A stretch of 64,000 nucleotides of DNA from Cytophagaceae bacterium. GTDB taxonomy: Bacteria > Bacteroidota > Bacteroidia > Cytophagales > Flexibacteraceae. Below are positions 8,507 to 16,258 of this stretch, in pieces. Every line of letters starts with the position of its first letter. Within the stretch, counting starts at the first letter, position 1. The translations under genes were made by a program, and so were the position numbers. The DNA lies in the NCBI GenBank assembly GCA_947458545.1, contig CANGYH010000002.1, forward strand, positions 186,001-250,000, given 5' to 3'. Under the pieces are notes generated by a model that was not told the DNA's origin, made no database searches, and worked only from the letters and a program-made list of their open reading frames with translations.

Positions 8507-9714
8507 CAGCACAGCAATCCAACGCCGGCCCCTAAAGGATGCTGGTCCCGGTCTCTTTTTATTGCTGGTACCGGTCTCCAGACCGGGACCCACCCACGCA
8601 AGGCCTCCGCGGTCTCCAGACCGCAGAAACGGAAGGCGAGGGGGTGCGTTAGGCCAGCTACCCGCTATCCTTAGACTCCAGTCCCCGCTATCCTTAGACT
8701 CCAGTCTAAGGATGCCTTGCTGGCCGACTCCCGTCGGCCTACCTACCGCATTTGTCCTTCACGGCCGGACCCGTCTGTCTGTCTGCCCCTGAATACTGTG
8801 CAATGGCTTTGCCTTTTTCACGTGCTCTGGCGAGGCTGCGCCTCGCGTGTAGGCCAGGGCGATAGACCTGGCAGCCTGCGGATGTTTCAAGGTACGGATT
8901 GTAGCGCGGGCTGTAGCCCGCGAGGCCTGCGTGGTTCCCCAAGGTTAATGGTCGTTTCACAAATAGCCTAACATTATGTTTGGGGACGAGGCCCCCTCAC
9001 CCCCCAACCCCCTCTCCCCCTCCAGGGGAGAGGGGGAGCAGAAGACTGTTAAGCTACTTATGAAATGACCATAAGCCAGGGGCTACTGCAACGTATCTGC
9101 TCTTTTGGCGACGGCTAAAGACGAACGCTTTTACGTCTGTTTATCAATCCTTTATGAGGGGATTTTGTCGTGGGATTGTCGTGCTGTTGGTCCAATCTGA
9201 AGACTGTGCTGCAATGGGCGTCACAAGTCATCGCTCCCCTAATCGGGTCGCTAAAGACTTGCGACAGTAGCGCGTTGCGGGTAATGTATCGCGAAGCCTA
9301 CGGCCGGGGCTGCCTTTGTGCCGTTGGGCCGGGTTTACGGTAGGGGGGTATGCAGGGCTGGAGCCCTGCCCGTAAGGGTTACGAGGGCTGGAGCCCTCGA
9401 ACAGCATCCTTAGGGAATGCCGAAGGCTCAAAGCGTTCGGCTTTAGCCGTCGCCTTAGCAGTAGCCCTTGGCTTTAGCCTGGGGTGAATACAACAAAGCC
9501 TGCCAAGCGAAACGCCTTTAAACCCGCGCCCACAACCATGCACATACAACCAGGCCTGCCGCCCTGGCCTACATGCGAGGCGCAGCCTCGCCACAGCACG
9601 TGCCAAGGGCACAGCCCTTGCACAGTTTAACCTTGGGTAAACCAGGCTTACAACCAAAACCCCACCCCAACTTACAGGGTTATACATCATTGGCCCTCCG
9701 ATAGCCCACCTTCT
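8507..9714. repeat. Intergenic repeat cluster R1 (1.2 kb of palindromic modules)
   Basis: No credible gene is present. The region is a chain of short dyads. Module A lies at 8565-8640 with two palindromes centred on CTCCAG (8571-8586 and 8609-8624). Module E has ATCCTTAGA arms around CTCCAG at 8690-8713, followed by CCGAC/GTCGG at 8724-8737. Module B is at 8798-8870 and module C (CGCGGG-CTGTAG-CCCGCG) at about 8906-8923. A MITE-like element occupies 8937-9082. Module H at 9194-9266 recurs inverted in R5. CAGGG-CTGGAG-CCCTG is at 9353-9368, CGAGGG-CTGGAG-CCCTCG at 9382-9399, module F at 9428-9490, and an inverted copy of B at 9551-9622. The same modules occur in clusters R2, R4 and R5. Confidence 0.85.
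8937..9082. repeat. MITE-like element with 15-bp terminal inverted repeats
   Basis: The right end (9068-9082) reads ACCATAAGCCAGGGG, the exact reverse complement of the left end of the element at 33973-34123. The left end (8937-8952) is a diverged copy beginning CCCC and ending AATGGT. The interior centres on a C-run/G-run dyad around CTCC. Inner flanks ATGGTCGTTTCA (8948-8959) and TGAAATGACCAT (9061-9072) pair with one mismatch. It has no coding capacity. Confidence 0.6.
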
Positions 9715-10818
9715 ATGACCACCGCCCCCGCCACGCTCCGCATGCTGGAGCCCTTCCAGAGCCCGGCCCTGCAACTCAAAAACCGCATCGTCCTCGCCCC
9801 CATGACGCGCAGCCGCGCCGCCGCAGACGGTTCTGCGGTGCCCATGATGGCCGAGTATTACCGGCAGCGGGCTACGGCAGGGCTGCTGGTGGCAGAGGCA
9901 ACGTCCATCAGCCCAGAGGGCATCGGCTACATCTCCATCCCCGGCATCTACACCCAGGCGCAAGTAGAAAGCTGGCGCGCCGTCACAGAGGCCGTGCATG
10001 CAGAGGGCAGCCGCATCTTTTTGCAATTGCTGCACGGGGGGCGCATCGGCCACCGCAGCCTGAGCGGGGGCATACAGCCCGTAGCCCCCTCGGCCCTCCG
10101 CCCCGAGGGTATCACCTACACCCAAGCCGGCCCCACCGAGTTCGAGACGCCCCGGGCGCTGACCGAGGCCGACATCGCCCGCATCGTGCAAGACTATGCC
10201 CAGGCTGCCAGCAACGCCCTGGCCGCCGGGTTCGACGGCGTAGAGATACACGGGGCCAACGGTTACCTGCCCAACCAGTTCCTCTCTGACGTTACCAACC
10301 ACCGCACCGATGCCTACGGCGGCTCGGCCCAAAACCGCAGCCGCTTTGTGCTGGAGGTGGTACTCGCCGTGGCCGAGACCATCGGCTGGGGCCGCACGGC
10401 CCTGCGCCTAAGCCCCCACAATTACAACAACGGGGCCAGCCATACCGACCCTATCGGCACCTACGAGTACCTCATCGGCCAGCTCAGCGGCCAAGGCCTG
10501 GCTTACCTGCACCTGATGGAAGGCGACGCCCGCAAGGTGCCCGCAGGCCTGCCCCTGGCGATGGCGGCCTATTTCAGGCCTGCCTACCAGGGTACCATCA
10601 TAGCCAGCGGCGGCCTCACCAAAGCGACGGCCGAGGCCCTGCTCGCAGCCAGCACGGCAGATCTGGTGGCCTTCGGAGCGCCCTTCATCGCCAACCCCGA
10701 CCTGCCCGAGCGCTTCCGCCTAGGTGCCCCCCTGGCCGAGCCCGACAGGCACACCTTTTACACCGGCGGTAGCAAAGGTTATACGGACTATCCGTCTTTG
10801 GCCCAGGCGTTGGTCTAA
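9715..10818 (+). CDS. Old yellow enzyme family alkene reductase (NemA-like)
   Basis: The 367-residue protein is a full-length FMN-dependent OYE. It shows LKNRIVLAPMTRSRA near residue 22, the FMN/substrate loop 'LLVAEATSISPEGIGY', 'RIFLQLLHGGRIGH' near residue 105, the substrate-binding HGANGYLPNQFL (His and Asn two residues apart, as in NemA/XenB-type members), 'TDAYGGSAQNRSRF' and the C-terminal phosphate-binding 'IIASGGLTKATAEALL'. These enzymes reduce activated C=C bonds, quinones or nitro compounds with NAD(P)H in the cytosol. The gene stands alone after cluster R1. The closest named homologue type is N-ethylmaleimide reductase. Confidence 0.9.
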   Translation: MTTAPATLRMLEPFQSPALQLKNRIVLAPMTRSRAAADGSAVPMMAEYYRQRATAGLLVAEATSISPEGIGYISIPGIYTQAQVESWRAVTEAVHAEGSRIFLQLLHGGRIGHRSLSGGIQPVAPSALRPEGITYTQAGPTEFETPRALTEADIARIVQDYAQAASNALAAGFDGVEIHGANGYLPNQFLSDVTNHRTDAYGGSAQNRSRFVLEVVLAVAETIGWGRTALRLSPHNYNNGASHTDPIGTYEYLIGQLSGQGLAYLHLMEGDARKVPAGLPLAMAAYFRPAYQGTIIASGGLTKATAEALLAASTADLVAFGAPFIANPDLPERFRLGAPLAEPDRHTFYTGGSKGYTDYPSLAQALV

Positions 10819-10959
10819 ACAAGGGCCCCGTAGACCGATAGCGCCCCCCACTGGCACGATTTTTTCTTGCCTACGAGATAGACGCCTGTACCTCCTTTTA
10901 CGTTAACGTCTTCCGCATGTAGCTGCCTGCCTTACCCCTTAACACCCATACGCCACGCC

Positions 10960-11100
10960 ATGAAAAACCGTCTACAAGCCTACGCACGCCACCTGCGCCG
11001 CCAGTACCGTTTGTTTTTGGCAGAGTACCTGGCCTTCTTCGGCCTACGCCAAAGCCAGAACCCACCGCCTTCAGAGCCAGGGCTGTCGCTACCCTTCTGA
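10960..11100 (+). CDS. Possible small basic protein (46 residues)
   Basis: An ATG at 10960 opens a 46-codon frame ending in TGA at 11098-11100. The product is basic and aromatic in its first half (QAYARHLRRQYRLFLAEYLA) and Pro/Ser-rich at the end. Codon choice is GC-rich and like that of the neighbours. It sits between nemA and apaG. There is no homology I can name, so it may be a real small gene or chance. Confidence 0.35.
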   Translation: MKNRLQAYARHLRRQYRLFLAEYLAFFGLRQSQNPPPSEPGLSLPF

Positions 11101-11122
11101 CTGCCCAAGGTAGCGTCAGGCC

Positions 11123-11509
11123 CTAGTTGAGCCTGAAGGGCACAATCATTGTAAACTCCGGGATGGCAACCGTGAACTCCTTGCCATCCACAATCCGGAT
11201 CATGTCGTAAAGGCCCAGCATCTTGCCCATAGACGAGCGCAAATTGCAGCCAGAGACGTACTCGTGGCGCTCGCCCGGCTCCAGCACCGGCTGCTGGCCC
11301 AGCACGCCCTCGCCCTCTACCTCGCGGCGGATACCTGTCCCTTCAAAGATGTGCCAACGCCTCCGCAGCAACTGCACCGTATAAGCCGAGCCGTTTTCAA
11401 TCACAATCCGGTAGGTAAACACGTAATGATCCCGGCTGGGCTGGCTGTACTCAGGCTGGTAAAGCGTATTTACCGTAACCCGGACGCCTTGCGTTACTTC
11501 TGATACCAT
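11123..11509 (-). CDS. apaG: ApaG family protein
   Basis: The 128-residue protein matches ApaG over its full length: a fibronectin-type beta fold with 'GVRVTVNTLYQPEYSQP', 'HYVFTYRIVIENGSAYTVQLLRRRW', 'GEGVLGQQPVLEPGERHEYVSGCNL' and 'MGKMLGLYDMI'. The conserved G-x-G-x-V-G-style segment is present as 'EGEGVLGQQP'. ApaG is linked to Co2+/Mg2+ efflux phenotypes in enterobacteria, but its biochemical role is unsettled. The ATG at 11509 is the natural start. The gene is monocistronic and points away from the flippase gene at 11706. Confidence 0.93.
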   Translation of the reverse strand: MVSEVTQGVRVTVNTLYQPEYSQPSRDHYVFTYRIVIENGSAYTVQLLRRRWHIFEGTGIRREVEGEGVLGQQPVLEPGERHEYVSGCNLRSSMGKMLGLYDMIRIVDGKEFTVAIPEFTMIVPFRLN

Positions 11510-11705
11510 CTAAAGGTGCGGAGGAGGTAGGTGTAAAAATAGAGGCTGTTAGGCTCTGTGCAAAGGTCAAGGCCTGTGGTAGGAGCTGGCTAATACAAAA
11601 ATAGAAGCCTGGCCCTCCGGCCACAAACCAAATATCGGGCCAGCGTTGGCCAGCGGGGCGGCCCCGTATCTTTCGGCCAAGTTTCAGATTTACTAGACCA
11701 CCTGC

Positions 11706-12980
11706 TTGCTTACCCGGTCTCAGGCACTCAATCTGGCATCTACAGGTGTACGTGCCCTGGCCTCTGTGGTTTTGCAGAAGCTCATTGCCCTGCGCTACGG
11801 CCCCGCCGGCGTGCTAGAGCTTGGCCAGTTCATACTTATCCAGGGCCTCTGCTACGGCCTGCTGACAGACGGCCTCAACCGCGCCATGATGGTGCAGGCC
11901 GGCCAGCAGGCAACCGCCGCTCAGCGCCATGCCGTGTTGGTAAAGGGCGGGTTGGCCGGGCTGTTCTGGCTCTTCATCACCAGCGGTGCGCTGATCTGGG
12001 CCATGCCCACACTCTTGCCCGGCATGGTAGATCTGGCCCTGCCGCTGGCAGTGGCCGTCGGAGGGGCGGGCTGGTTCTTTTGGGTCACGGCGGTGCTGGT
12101 GTTCGAGGGTAAGCCCTGGGCCGTATTCTGGCTCACCACGCTGCAGGCCATCGTGCTGGTTTTGGCGGGTGCTGTGCCATCGGCCGGGCTTGGCTGGCAA
12201 GACGCAAGCCCACCCTACGACCTGCAAGCCCGTCTCTTGCTGCTCGGTGCGGGGCAGGCCATGCTGGCCTTGGCGGCAGGAGCCTGGTACCTGCTGCACT
12301 ACCACCGCCAGGCGGGCCCCGGCTGGCGGGCCGCCACGGGCCTGCTAAAGCCGCTGGGGGCTTTCGGCGTTTTCTCGTTGGCCGTCATGCTGGCGGGCCG
12401 CGGGGCAGACATGGCCCTGCGCGCCTACGCCATGGACCTTGGCCTCTACGAGCCGATGGGCTACTTCCAGGCCGCCGTCCGCCTCGGAGACATTATGCTG
12501 GTGCCCTTTACCTCTCTCTTTGCCGGGCTGTTTTTTGCCCAGGCCACCCAGGTGGCTGTGGCAGATCTGCGCCAGGCGCTCGGCCACCAGCTACGCCTGG
12601 CCTGGATCGGGGTAGGGATGGCCGCCCTGTTGTGGGCCACCAGCCCTTGGGTGTTGCCCATGCTCAACCGGGCCGATTTTACCGCTGCCGTGCCCTACTT
12701 CGCCCGCCAGGTACCCGGCGACATGCTCCGCATCCTGACGCTGCCCATCTCTGTGGCGCTGATGGCGGCCGGGCGGCTACGGGCTCTGGCCTGGCTAGAG
12801 GGGCTATCGCTCCTGGTTTACCTCCTGGCAGCGGCCGGCCTGGGCAGTTGGCTGGGGCCTCTGGGGCTCAGTTGGGCGCACACGGCGCGCTATGTCATCT
12901 TCGGTGCGGCCACCTGCTGGGCCGCCCGAGACCTTCTGCCCTTTGCGCTGCCCGGGCAGCAGCCCAGCGCCCATGGTTGA
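11706..12980 (+). CDS. Polysaccharide flippase-like membrane protein (Wzx/MATE-like)
   Basis: The 424-residue protein has about 11-12 hydrophobic segments evenly spread over its length and begins 'ALNLASTGVRALASVVLQKLIALRYGPAGVLELGQF', the typical opening of Wzx-type lipid-linked oligosaccharide flippases. No ATG is available: a stop lies at 11694 and the next in-frame ATG is far into the protein, so the TTG at 11706 is the likely start. The following glycosyltransferase gene overlaps its last 8 bases, so the two are translationally coupled and should serve the same surface glycan. The specific glycan is not identifiable. Confidence 0.8.
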   Translation: MLTRSQALNLASTGVRALASVVLQKLIALRYGPAGVLELGQFILIQGLCYGLLTDGLNRAMMVQAGQQATAAQRHAVLVKGGLAGLFWLFITSGALIWAMPTLLPGMVDLALPLAVAVGGAGWFFWVTAVLVFEGKPWAVFWLTTLQAIVLVLAGAVPSAGLGWQDASPPYDLQARLLLLGAGQAMLALAAGAWYLLHYHRQAGPGWRAATGLLKPLGAFGVFSLAVMLAGRGADMALRAYAMDLGLYEPMGYFQAAVRLGDIMLVPFTSLFAGLFFAQATQVAVADLRQALGHQLRLAWIGVGMAALLWATSPWVLPMLNRADFTAAVPYFARQVPGDMLRILTLPISVALMAAGRLRALAWLEGLSLLVYLLAAAGLGSWLGPLGLSWAHTARYVIFGAATCWAARDLLPFALPGQQPSAHG

Positions 12981-13935
12981 TGCCTATCAGATGGCCGTAG
13001 TCTTGCTCTGCCACAACCAGCGGCCCTATCTGCCCGCCTGCCTGGCCAGCCTGGAGGCGCAAGACCTGGCCCAGGCCCAGCTCATTTTGGTAGATGATGC
13101 CAGCACCGACGGCTCGGCCGCCTACCTGGCCGCCTGGGCCGATGGCCGCCCCCATACCCAGACCCTGCTGCTGGCCGACAACGTCGGGCATTGCCGGGCT
13201 TTCAACCAGGCGCTGGCGCTGGTGCAGGCCCCCTACGTGCTAGACCTGGCCGCCGACGACCTGCTGCCGCCCCAATCTCTCCACCTGCGCTTAGAGGCCC
13301 TGCAGGCCTGGCCCGAGGCCGCCTTCTGCCACGGAAACGCCCTCTACATAGACGACCAGGGCCGCCCCCTCGGCCTGGAACACCCGCCCGACACCGCCGA
13401 CCCCGCCTGGAGCGGCCACGTCTGGCAGCGCCTCTTCGAGGGGCGCTTTATTTGCCCCAGCACCGTCCTCTTCCGCACCGAGGCGCTGCGGGCGGCGGGC
13501 GGTTACAACCCCGCCCTCAGCTTTGAGGACTTTGACATCTGGATGCGCCTGGCCCGCCACGCCCCGGTAGCCTACGTGCCCGCCGTCGTCAGCCAACACC
13601 GCCTCCACGCCCGCTCGGCCTCTGCCGCCCAAGCGGGCCGCCGGGCCGGGGCCCTGCTGGCCTCCATCGCCCAGATAGGCCCTGCCGCCTTCGCCCTGGC
13701 CCAAACCCCAGCCGAGCGCCTGGCCATTGCCCGCTTTCTGGCCTACCATGTCCGCCTGGCGGCCTACACAGGCCACCCGGCCCACGTCTGCACCCTGCAA
13801 AGCCTGCTGCGTAGCCACGGCACCCCCCGGGCCCAAAGCTCCCTCTGGCGCTGGCTGGCCCACCTGCCGCTGGCCGGCCTCTACGCCCGCTACACCGCCT
13901 GGCGGCGGCGGGCGGGGCTGGTGCGGGTACAATAG
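12973..13935 (+). CDS. Family 2 glycosyltransferase
   Basis: The 320-residue protein is a GT-A fold transferase: 'MAVVLLCHNQRPYLPACLASL' near the N-terminus, the nucleotide-binding 'LILVDDASTDGSAAYLAAWA', 'YVLDLAADDLLPP' (the DxD region) and the acceptor-side 'LSFEDFDIWMRLARHAPVAY' (ED motif). It transfers a sugar from a nucleotide sugar to a growing glycan at the inner face of the membrane. The ATG at 12973 overlaps the flippase gene by 8 bases; an in-frame start at 12892 lies deep within that gene and is unlikely. The C-terminal 80 residues are Ala/Arg/Leu-rich. Confidence 0.88.
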   Translation: MVDAYQMAVVLLCHNQRPYLPACLASLEAQDLAQAQLILVDDASTDGSAAYLAAWADGRPHTQTLLLADNVGHCRAFNQALALVQAPYVLDLAADDLLPPQSLHLRLEALQAWPEAAFCHGNALYIDDQGRPLGLEHPPDTADPAWSGHVWQRLFEGRFICPSTVLFRTEALRAAGGYNPALSFEDFDIWMRLARHAPVAYVPAVVSQHRLHARSASAAQAGRRAGALLASIAQIGPAAFALAQTPAERLAIARFLAYHVRLAAYTGHPAHVCTLQSLLRSHGTPRAQSSLWRWLAHLPLAGLYARYTAWRRRAGLVRVQ

Positions 13936-13948
13936 CCAATAACCGCTA

Positions 13949-14114
13949 AGCAAGGTCTCTTACCTTGCTTTCTGCCACTGTAAGTTTTCGACTTGCCAAG
14001 GAACGCCCCCATCGAAGCTAATAAATGCAGAGAGGTAATAAAGCCGTTTTATGTGATAATTGCCAGCAAGTCAGAGACTTGCAGCGGCGTCAAGCAAAGT
14101 CAGAGACTTTGCTT
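13949..14114. repeat. Three consecutive short palindromes in the 3' intergenic space
   Basis: AGCAAGGT/ACCTTGCT (13949-13969, 5-base centre), GCAAGTC/GACTTGC (14066-14082, centre AGA) and a 10-bp-arm copy with core GCAAAGTC/GACTTTGC (14092-14114, centre AGA) follow one another between the convergent glycosyltransferase and lspA genes. Arms differ, but the second and third share the centre CAGAG with GAAGC-CAGAG-GCTTC at 50402-50416. They may end transcription, but there is no T-run. Confidence 0.6.
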
Positions 14115-14133
14115 AGCACTAGCATCCATAATT

Positions 14134-14760
14134 CTAGTTTCTGTTCCTTTCCCCCTCCCCAAAAAACCGGCCCTGGAAAATCAGGATGGCCACAATTCCA
14201 CAGAAAATAGCCGCATCCGCCACGTTAAAAATGGGCCAGAAACTATAAAACTGCCCGCCCAGCAGCGGAATCCAGTCAGGCAAGATGCCCTCCCAGAGGT
14301 CCAGATAGAACATATCCACCACCTGCCCGTGGAACCACGGCGTTACCGATCCATAGGGCGCGTTGCCCAGCCACACGCCGTAAAACGTAGAGTCTATGAG
14401 GTTGCCGATGGCCCCGCCCAGCACCAGCGATATGCACAGCAAAAAGCCCCGGTGCGCGCCCTCTTTGGCCAGCTTGGCCAGGTAGTAGATGAAGCCCGCC
14501 GTCGCCAGCATCCGAAAGCCGGTCAGCAGAATTTTGCCATAGGGCTCACCCAGTTGCAGGCCAAAGGCCATCCCTGGGTTGAGCGTGTAGTGCAGCTTGA
14601 ACCAGTCGCCAAAAATGTGGATTTCGCCATCAACCCCATAGGTCATGTTGAAGTGTACGGCCAGCTTGACTACTTGATCTACAACGATGACGGCCAGGGC
14701 AGGGAGGTACCAGCGGAGGGTGCTAAAACGGCTCAAAACAGGCAGGGTTTGCGCCTGCAA
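14134..14760 (-). CDS. lspA: Lipoprotein signal peptidase (signal peptidase II)
   Basis: The 208-residue inner-membrane aspartyl protease removes signal peptides from prolipoproteins. It shows four hydrophobic segments and the family motifs: 'VIVVDQVVK' at the N-terminus, 'LNPGMAFGL', 'LVLGGAIGNLIDSTFYGVWL' with the first catalytic Asp, and 'FNVADAAIFCGI' with the second. An insertion between the two catalytic motifs ('VVDMFYLDLWEGILPDWIPLLGGQFYSFWP') is usual in Bacteroidota. No in-frame ATG precedes the first membrane segment; the TTG at 14760 is the probable start. It is divergent from the flavoprotein gene at 14812, with 51 bases between the starts. Confidence 0.9.
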   Translation of the reverse strand: MQAQTLPVLSRFSTLRWYLPALAVIVVDQVVKLAVHFNMTYGVDGEIHIFGDWFKLHYTLNPGMAFGLQLGEPYGKILLTGFRMLATAGFIYYLAKLAKEGAHRGFLLCISLVLGGAIGNLIDSTFYGVWLGNAPYGSVTPWFHGQVVDMFYLDLWEGILPDWIPLLGGQFYSFWPIFNVADAAIFCGIVAILIFQGRFFGEGERNRN

Positions 14761-14811
14761 AGATGGGCCGCCCGCCGAACTTTGCCCGTGTCTTGCACCT
14801 TTGCCCTCTAG

Positions 14812-16026
14812 ATGCCGCAGGTTGTCGTTATCGGAGGAGGGGCCGCCGGGTTTTTTGCCGCCATCCGCGCCGCAGAGCTAGGGGCCCAGGTGCTTCTGCT
14901 AGAGAAAACGGGCAAGACGCTGGCCAAGGTCCGCATCTCCGGCGGGGGGCGCTGCAACCTGACCCACAACTGTGCAGACCCAGCCACCCTGGCCACGCAT
15001 TACCCCCGGGGTGGGGCAGAGCTGCTGCCCGCGTTTGCCCGCTTTGGCCAGCCCGAAACGCTGGCCTGGTTTGCCGCCCGGGGCGTCCGCGCCGTGGCAG
15101 AGGCCGATGGGCGCATGTTTCCGCATACGAACCAGGCCGAGACCGTAGCCACCTGCCTAGAGCAGGCCGCCCGGCAGGCCGGGGTCTCCTTACGGCTGAG
15201 CACGGGCGTATCGGCGCTGGAGCCCCGGCCCGGCGGAGGCTACACCGTCCAAACCACGGCCGGCCCACTAGAGGCCGATAGGGTAATAGTTGCCACGGGC
15301 GGTGCGCCCAAAGCCGAGGGCATGGCCTGGCTGGCCCGCCTCGGGCTAGAGGTAGTGCCGCCCGTGCCGAGCCTTTTTACCTTCAACCTGCCGGGCTCCG
15401 GGCCGCTGCAGGCGCTGGCGGGGGTCTCCGTACCGGCGGGCGAGGTGGCCCTGCCCCAGCTCAAAGACGCCCGCCGCGGCCCGCTGCTGGTAACCCATTG
15501 GGGCCTGAGCGGGCCGGGCGTGCTGCGCCTCTCTGCCTGGCAAGCCCGGGCTTTGGCCGAGGCTGGCTACCAAACCCCGGTGCTGGTCAACTGGCTGGGG
15601 CAAAAGCCCGCCAGTGTACTCAAAATGCTCAAAACCTTGCGCGAGGCCAACCCCAAAAAGCGCCTGGCCAACCTGCCCGTGCCCGGCCTGCCCCGCCGCC
15701 TGCAAGACTATACCCTGCAAGCCTCCCAATTGCCAGAGACCCTCACCACCAGCGAGGCCGGCAACCGCCACCTGGAGCAATGGGCCCAGGCCCTGTGCCA
15801 AGACAAGCACCTGCTGCAAGGCAAAACCACCTACAAAGACGAATTCGTCACGGCCGGAGGCATAGCCCTGCATCAGGTAGATTTTGCCACCATGGAGGCC
15901 CGCAGCCTGCCCGGCCTGCACCTCTGCGGCGAGGTGCTGGACGTGGATGCCATCACCGGCGGCTTCAACTTCCAGGCTGCTTGGACGACGGGCTGGCTGG
16001 CGGGCACGGCGGCGGCACAGGTGTGA
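14812..16026 (+). CDS. BaiN/HI0933-type FAD-dependent oxidoreductase
   Basis: The 404-residue flavoprotein begins with a dinucleotide-binding motif (VVVIGGGAAGFFAAIRAAELG) followed by the family signature 'KVRISGGGRCNLTH'. Later come 'VIVATGGAPKAEGMAWLARLGLEV', 'TYKDEFVTAGGIALHQVDFATMEA' and the C-terminal FAD-closing 'LDVDAITGGFNFQAAWTTGW'. This is the NAD(P)/FAD-dependent oxidoreductase family typified by HI0933 and BaiN; the substrate of most members is unknown. The ATG at 14812 lies 8 bases after a CACCTTTG element (14796-14803), which suggests a very short or absent 5' leader. Confidence 0.9.
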   Translation: MPQVVVIGGGAAGFFAAIRAAELGAQVLLLEKTGKTLAKVRISGGGRCNLTHNCADPATLATHYPRGGAELLPAFARFGQPETLAWFAARGVRAVAEADGRMFPHTNQAETVATCLEQAARQAGVSLRLSTGVSALEPRPGGGYTVQTTAGPLEADRVIVATGGAPKAEGMAWLARLGLEVVPPVPSLFTFNLPGSGPLQALAGVSVPAGEVALPQLKDARRGPLLVTHWGLSGPGVLRLSAWQARALAEAGYQTPVLVNWLGQKPASVLKMLKTLREANPKKRLANLPVPGLPRRLQDYTLQASQLPETLTTSEAGNRHLEQWAQALCQDKHLLQGKTTYKDEFVTAGGIALHQVDFATMEARSLPGLHLCGEVLDVDAITGGFNFQAAWTTGWLAGTAAAQV

Positions 16027-16173
16027 TTTGTAGCCCCCGTCTTCAGCCTTTGGCAAACAGGGCATTTTGCTGGTGCATTGCCTTCACTATCAGCGCACTG
16101 GCCGGCTTTTTGTAGTTGGCCTGCAATCTGGCAACAAAACATACATGGGCCCGGCAGGCCGCCCTGCAATAGA

Positions 16174-16181
16174 TACCTTTG
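16174..16181 (+). promoter_or_regulatory. Candidate -7 element of the NagZ/serine hydrolase gene
   Basis: TACCTTTG matches the Bacteroidota -7 consensus TAnnTTTG and lies 77 bases before the chosen ATG at 16259. I see no good TTG at the expected -33 position, so this is only a half match. Confidence 0.4.
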
Positions 16182-16258
16182 TATAGCAGGCTTTGGCTCA
16201 AAGCTTGCACCAACCCTTTCAGCAACTGGCTCTCACCTTTAACCTGAAAGCACCCTCG

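Noticed and set aside
8562-8971. Open frames inside cluster R1 (products rich in RSPDR- and RPGPTH-like strings)
   Set aside because: They translate the palindromic modules, and the same peptide strings appear wherever the modules occur (33850, 49865).
13993-14811. A 272-codon plus-strand frame opposite lspA
   Set aside because: The minus strand encodes a clear signal peptidase II with both catalytic Asp; the plus-strand product lacks any recognisable fold.
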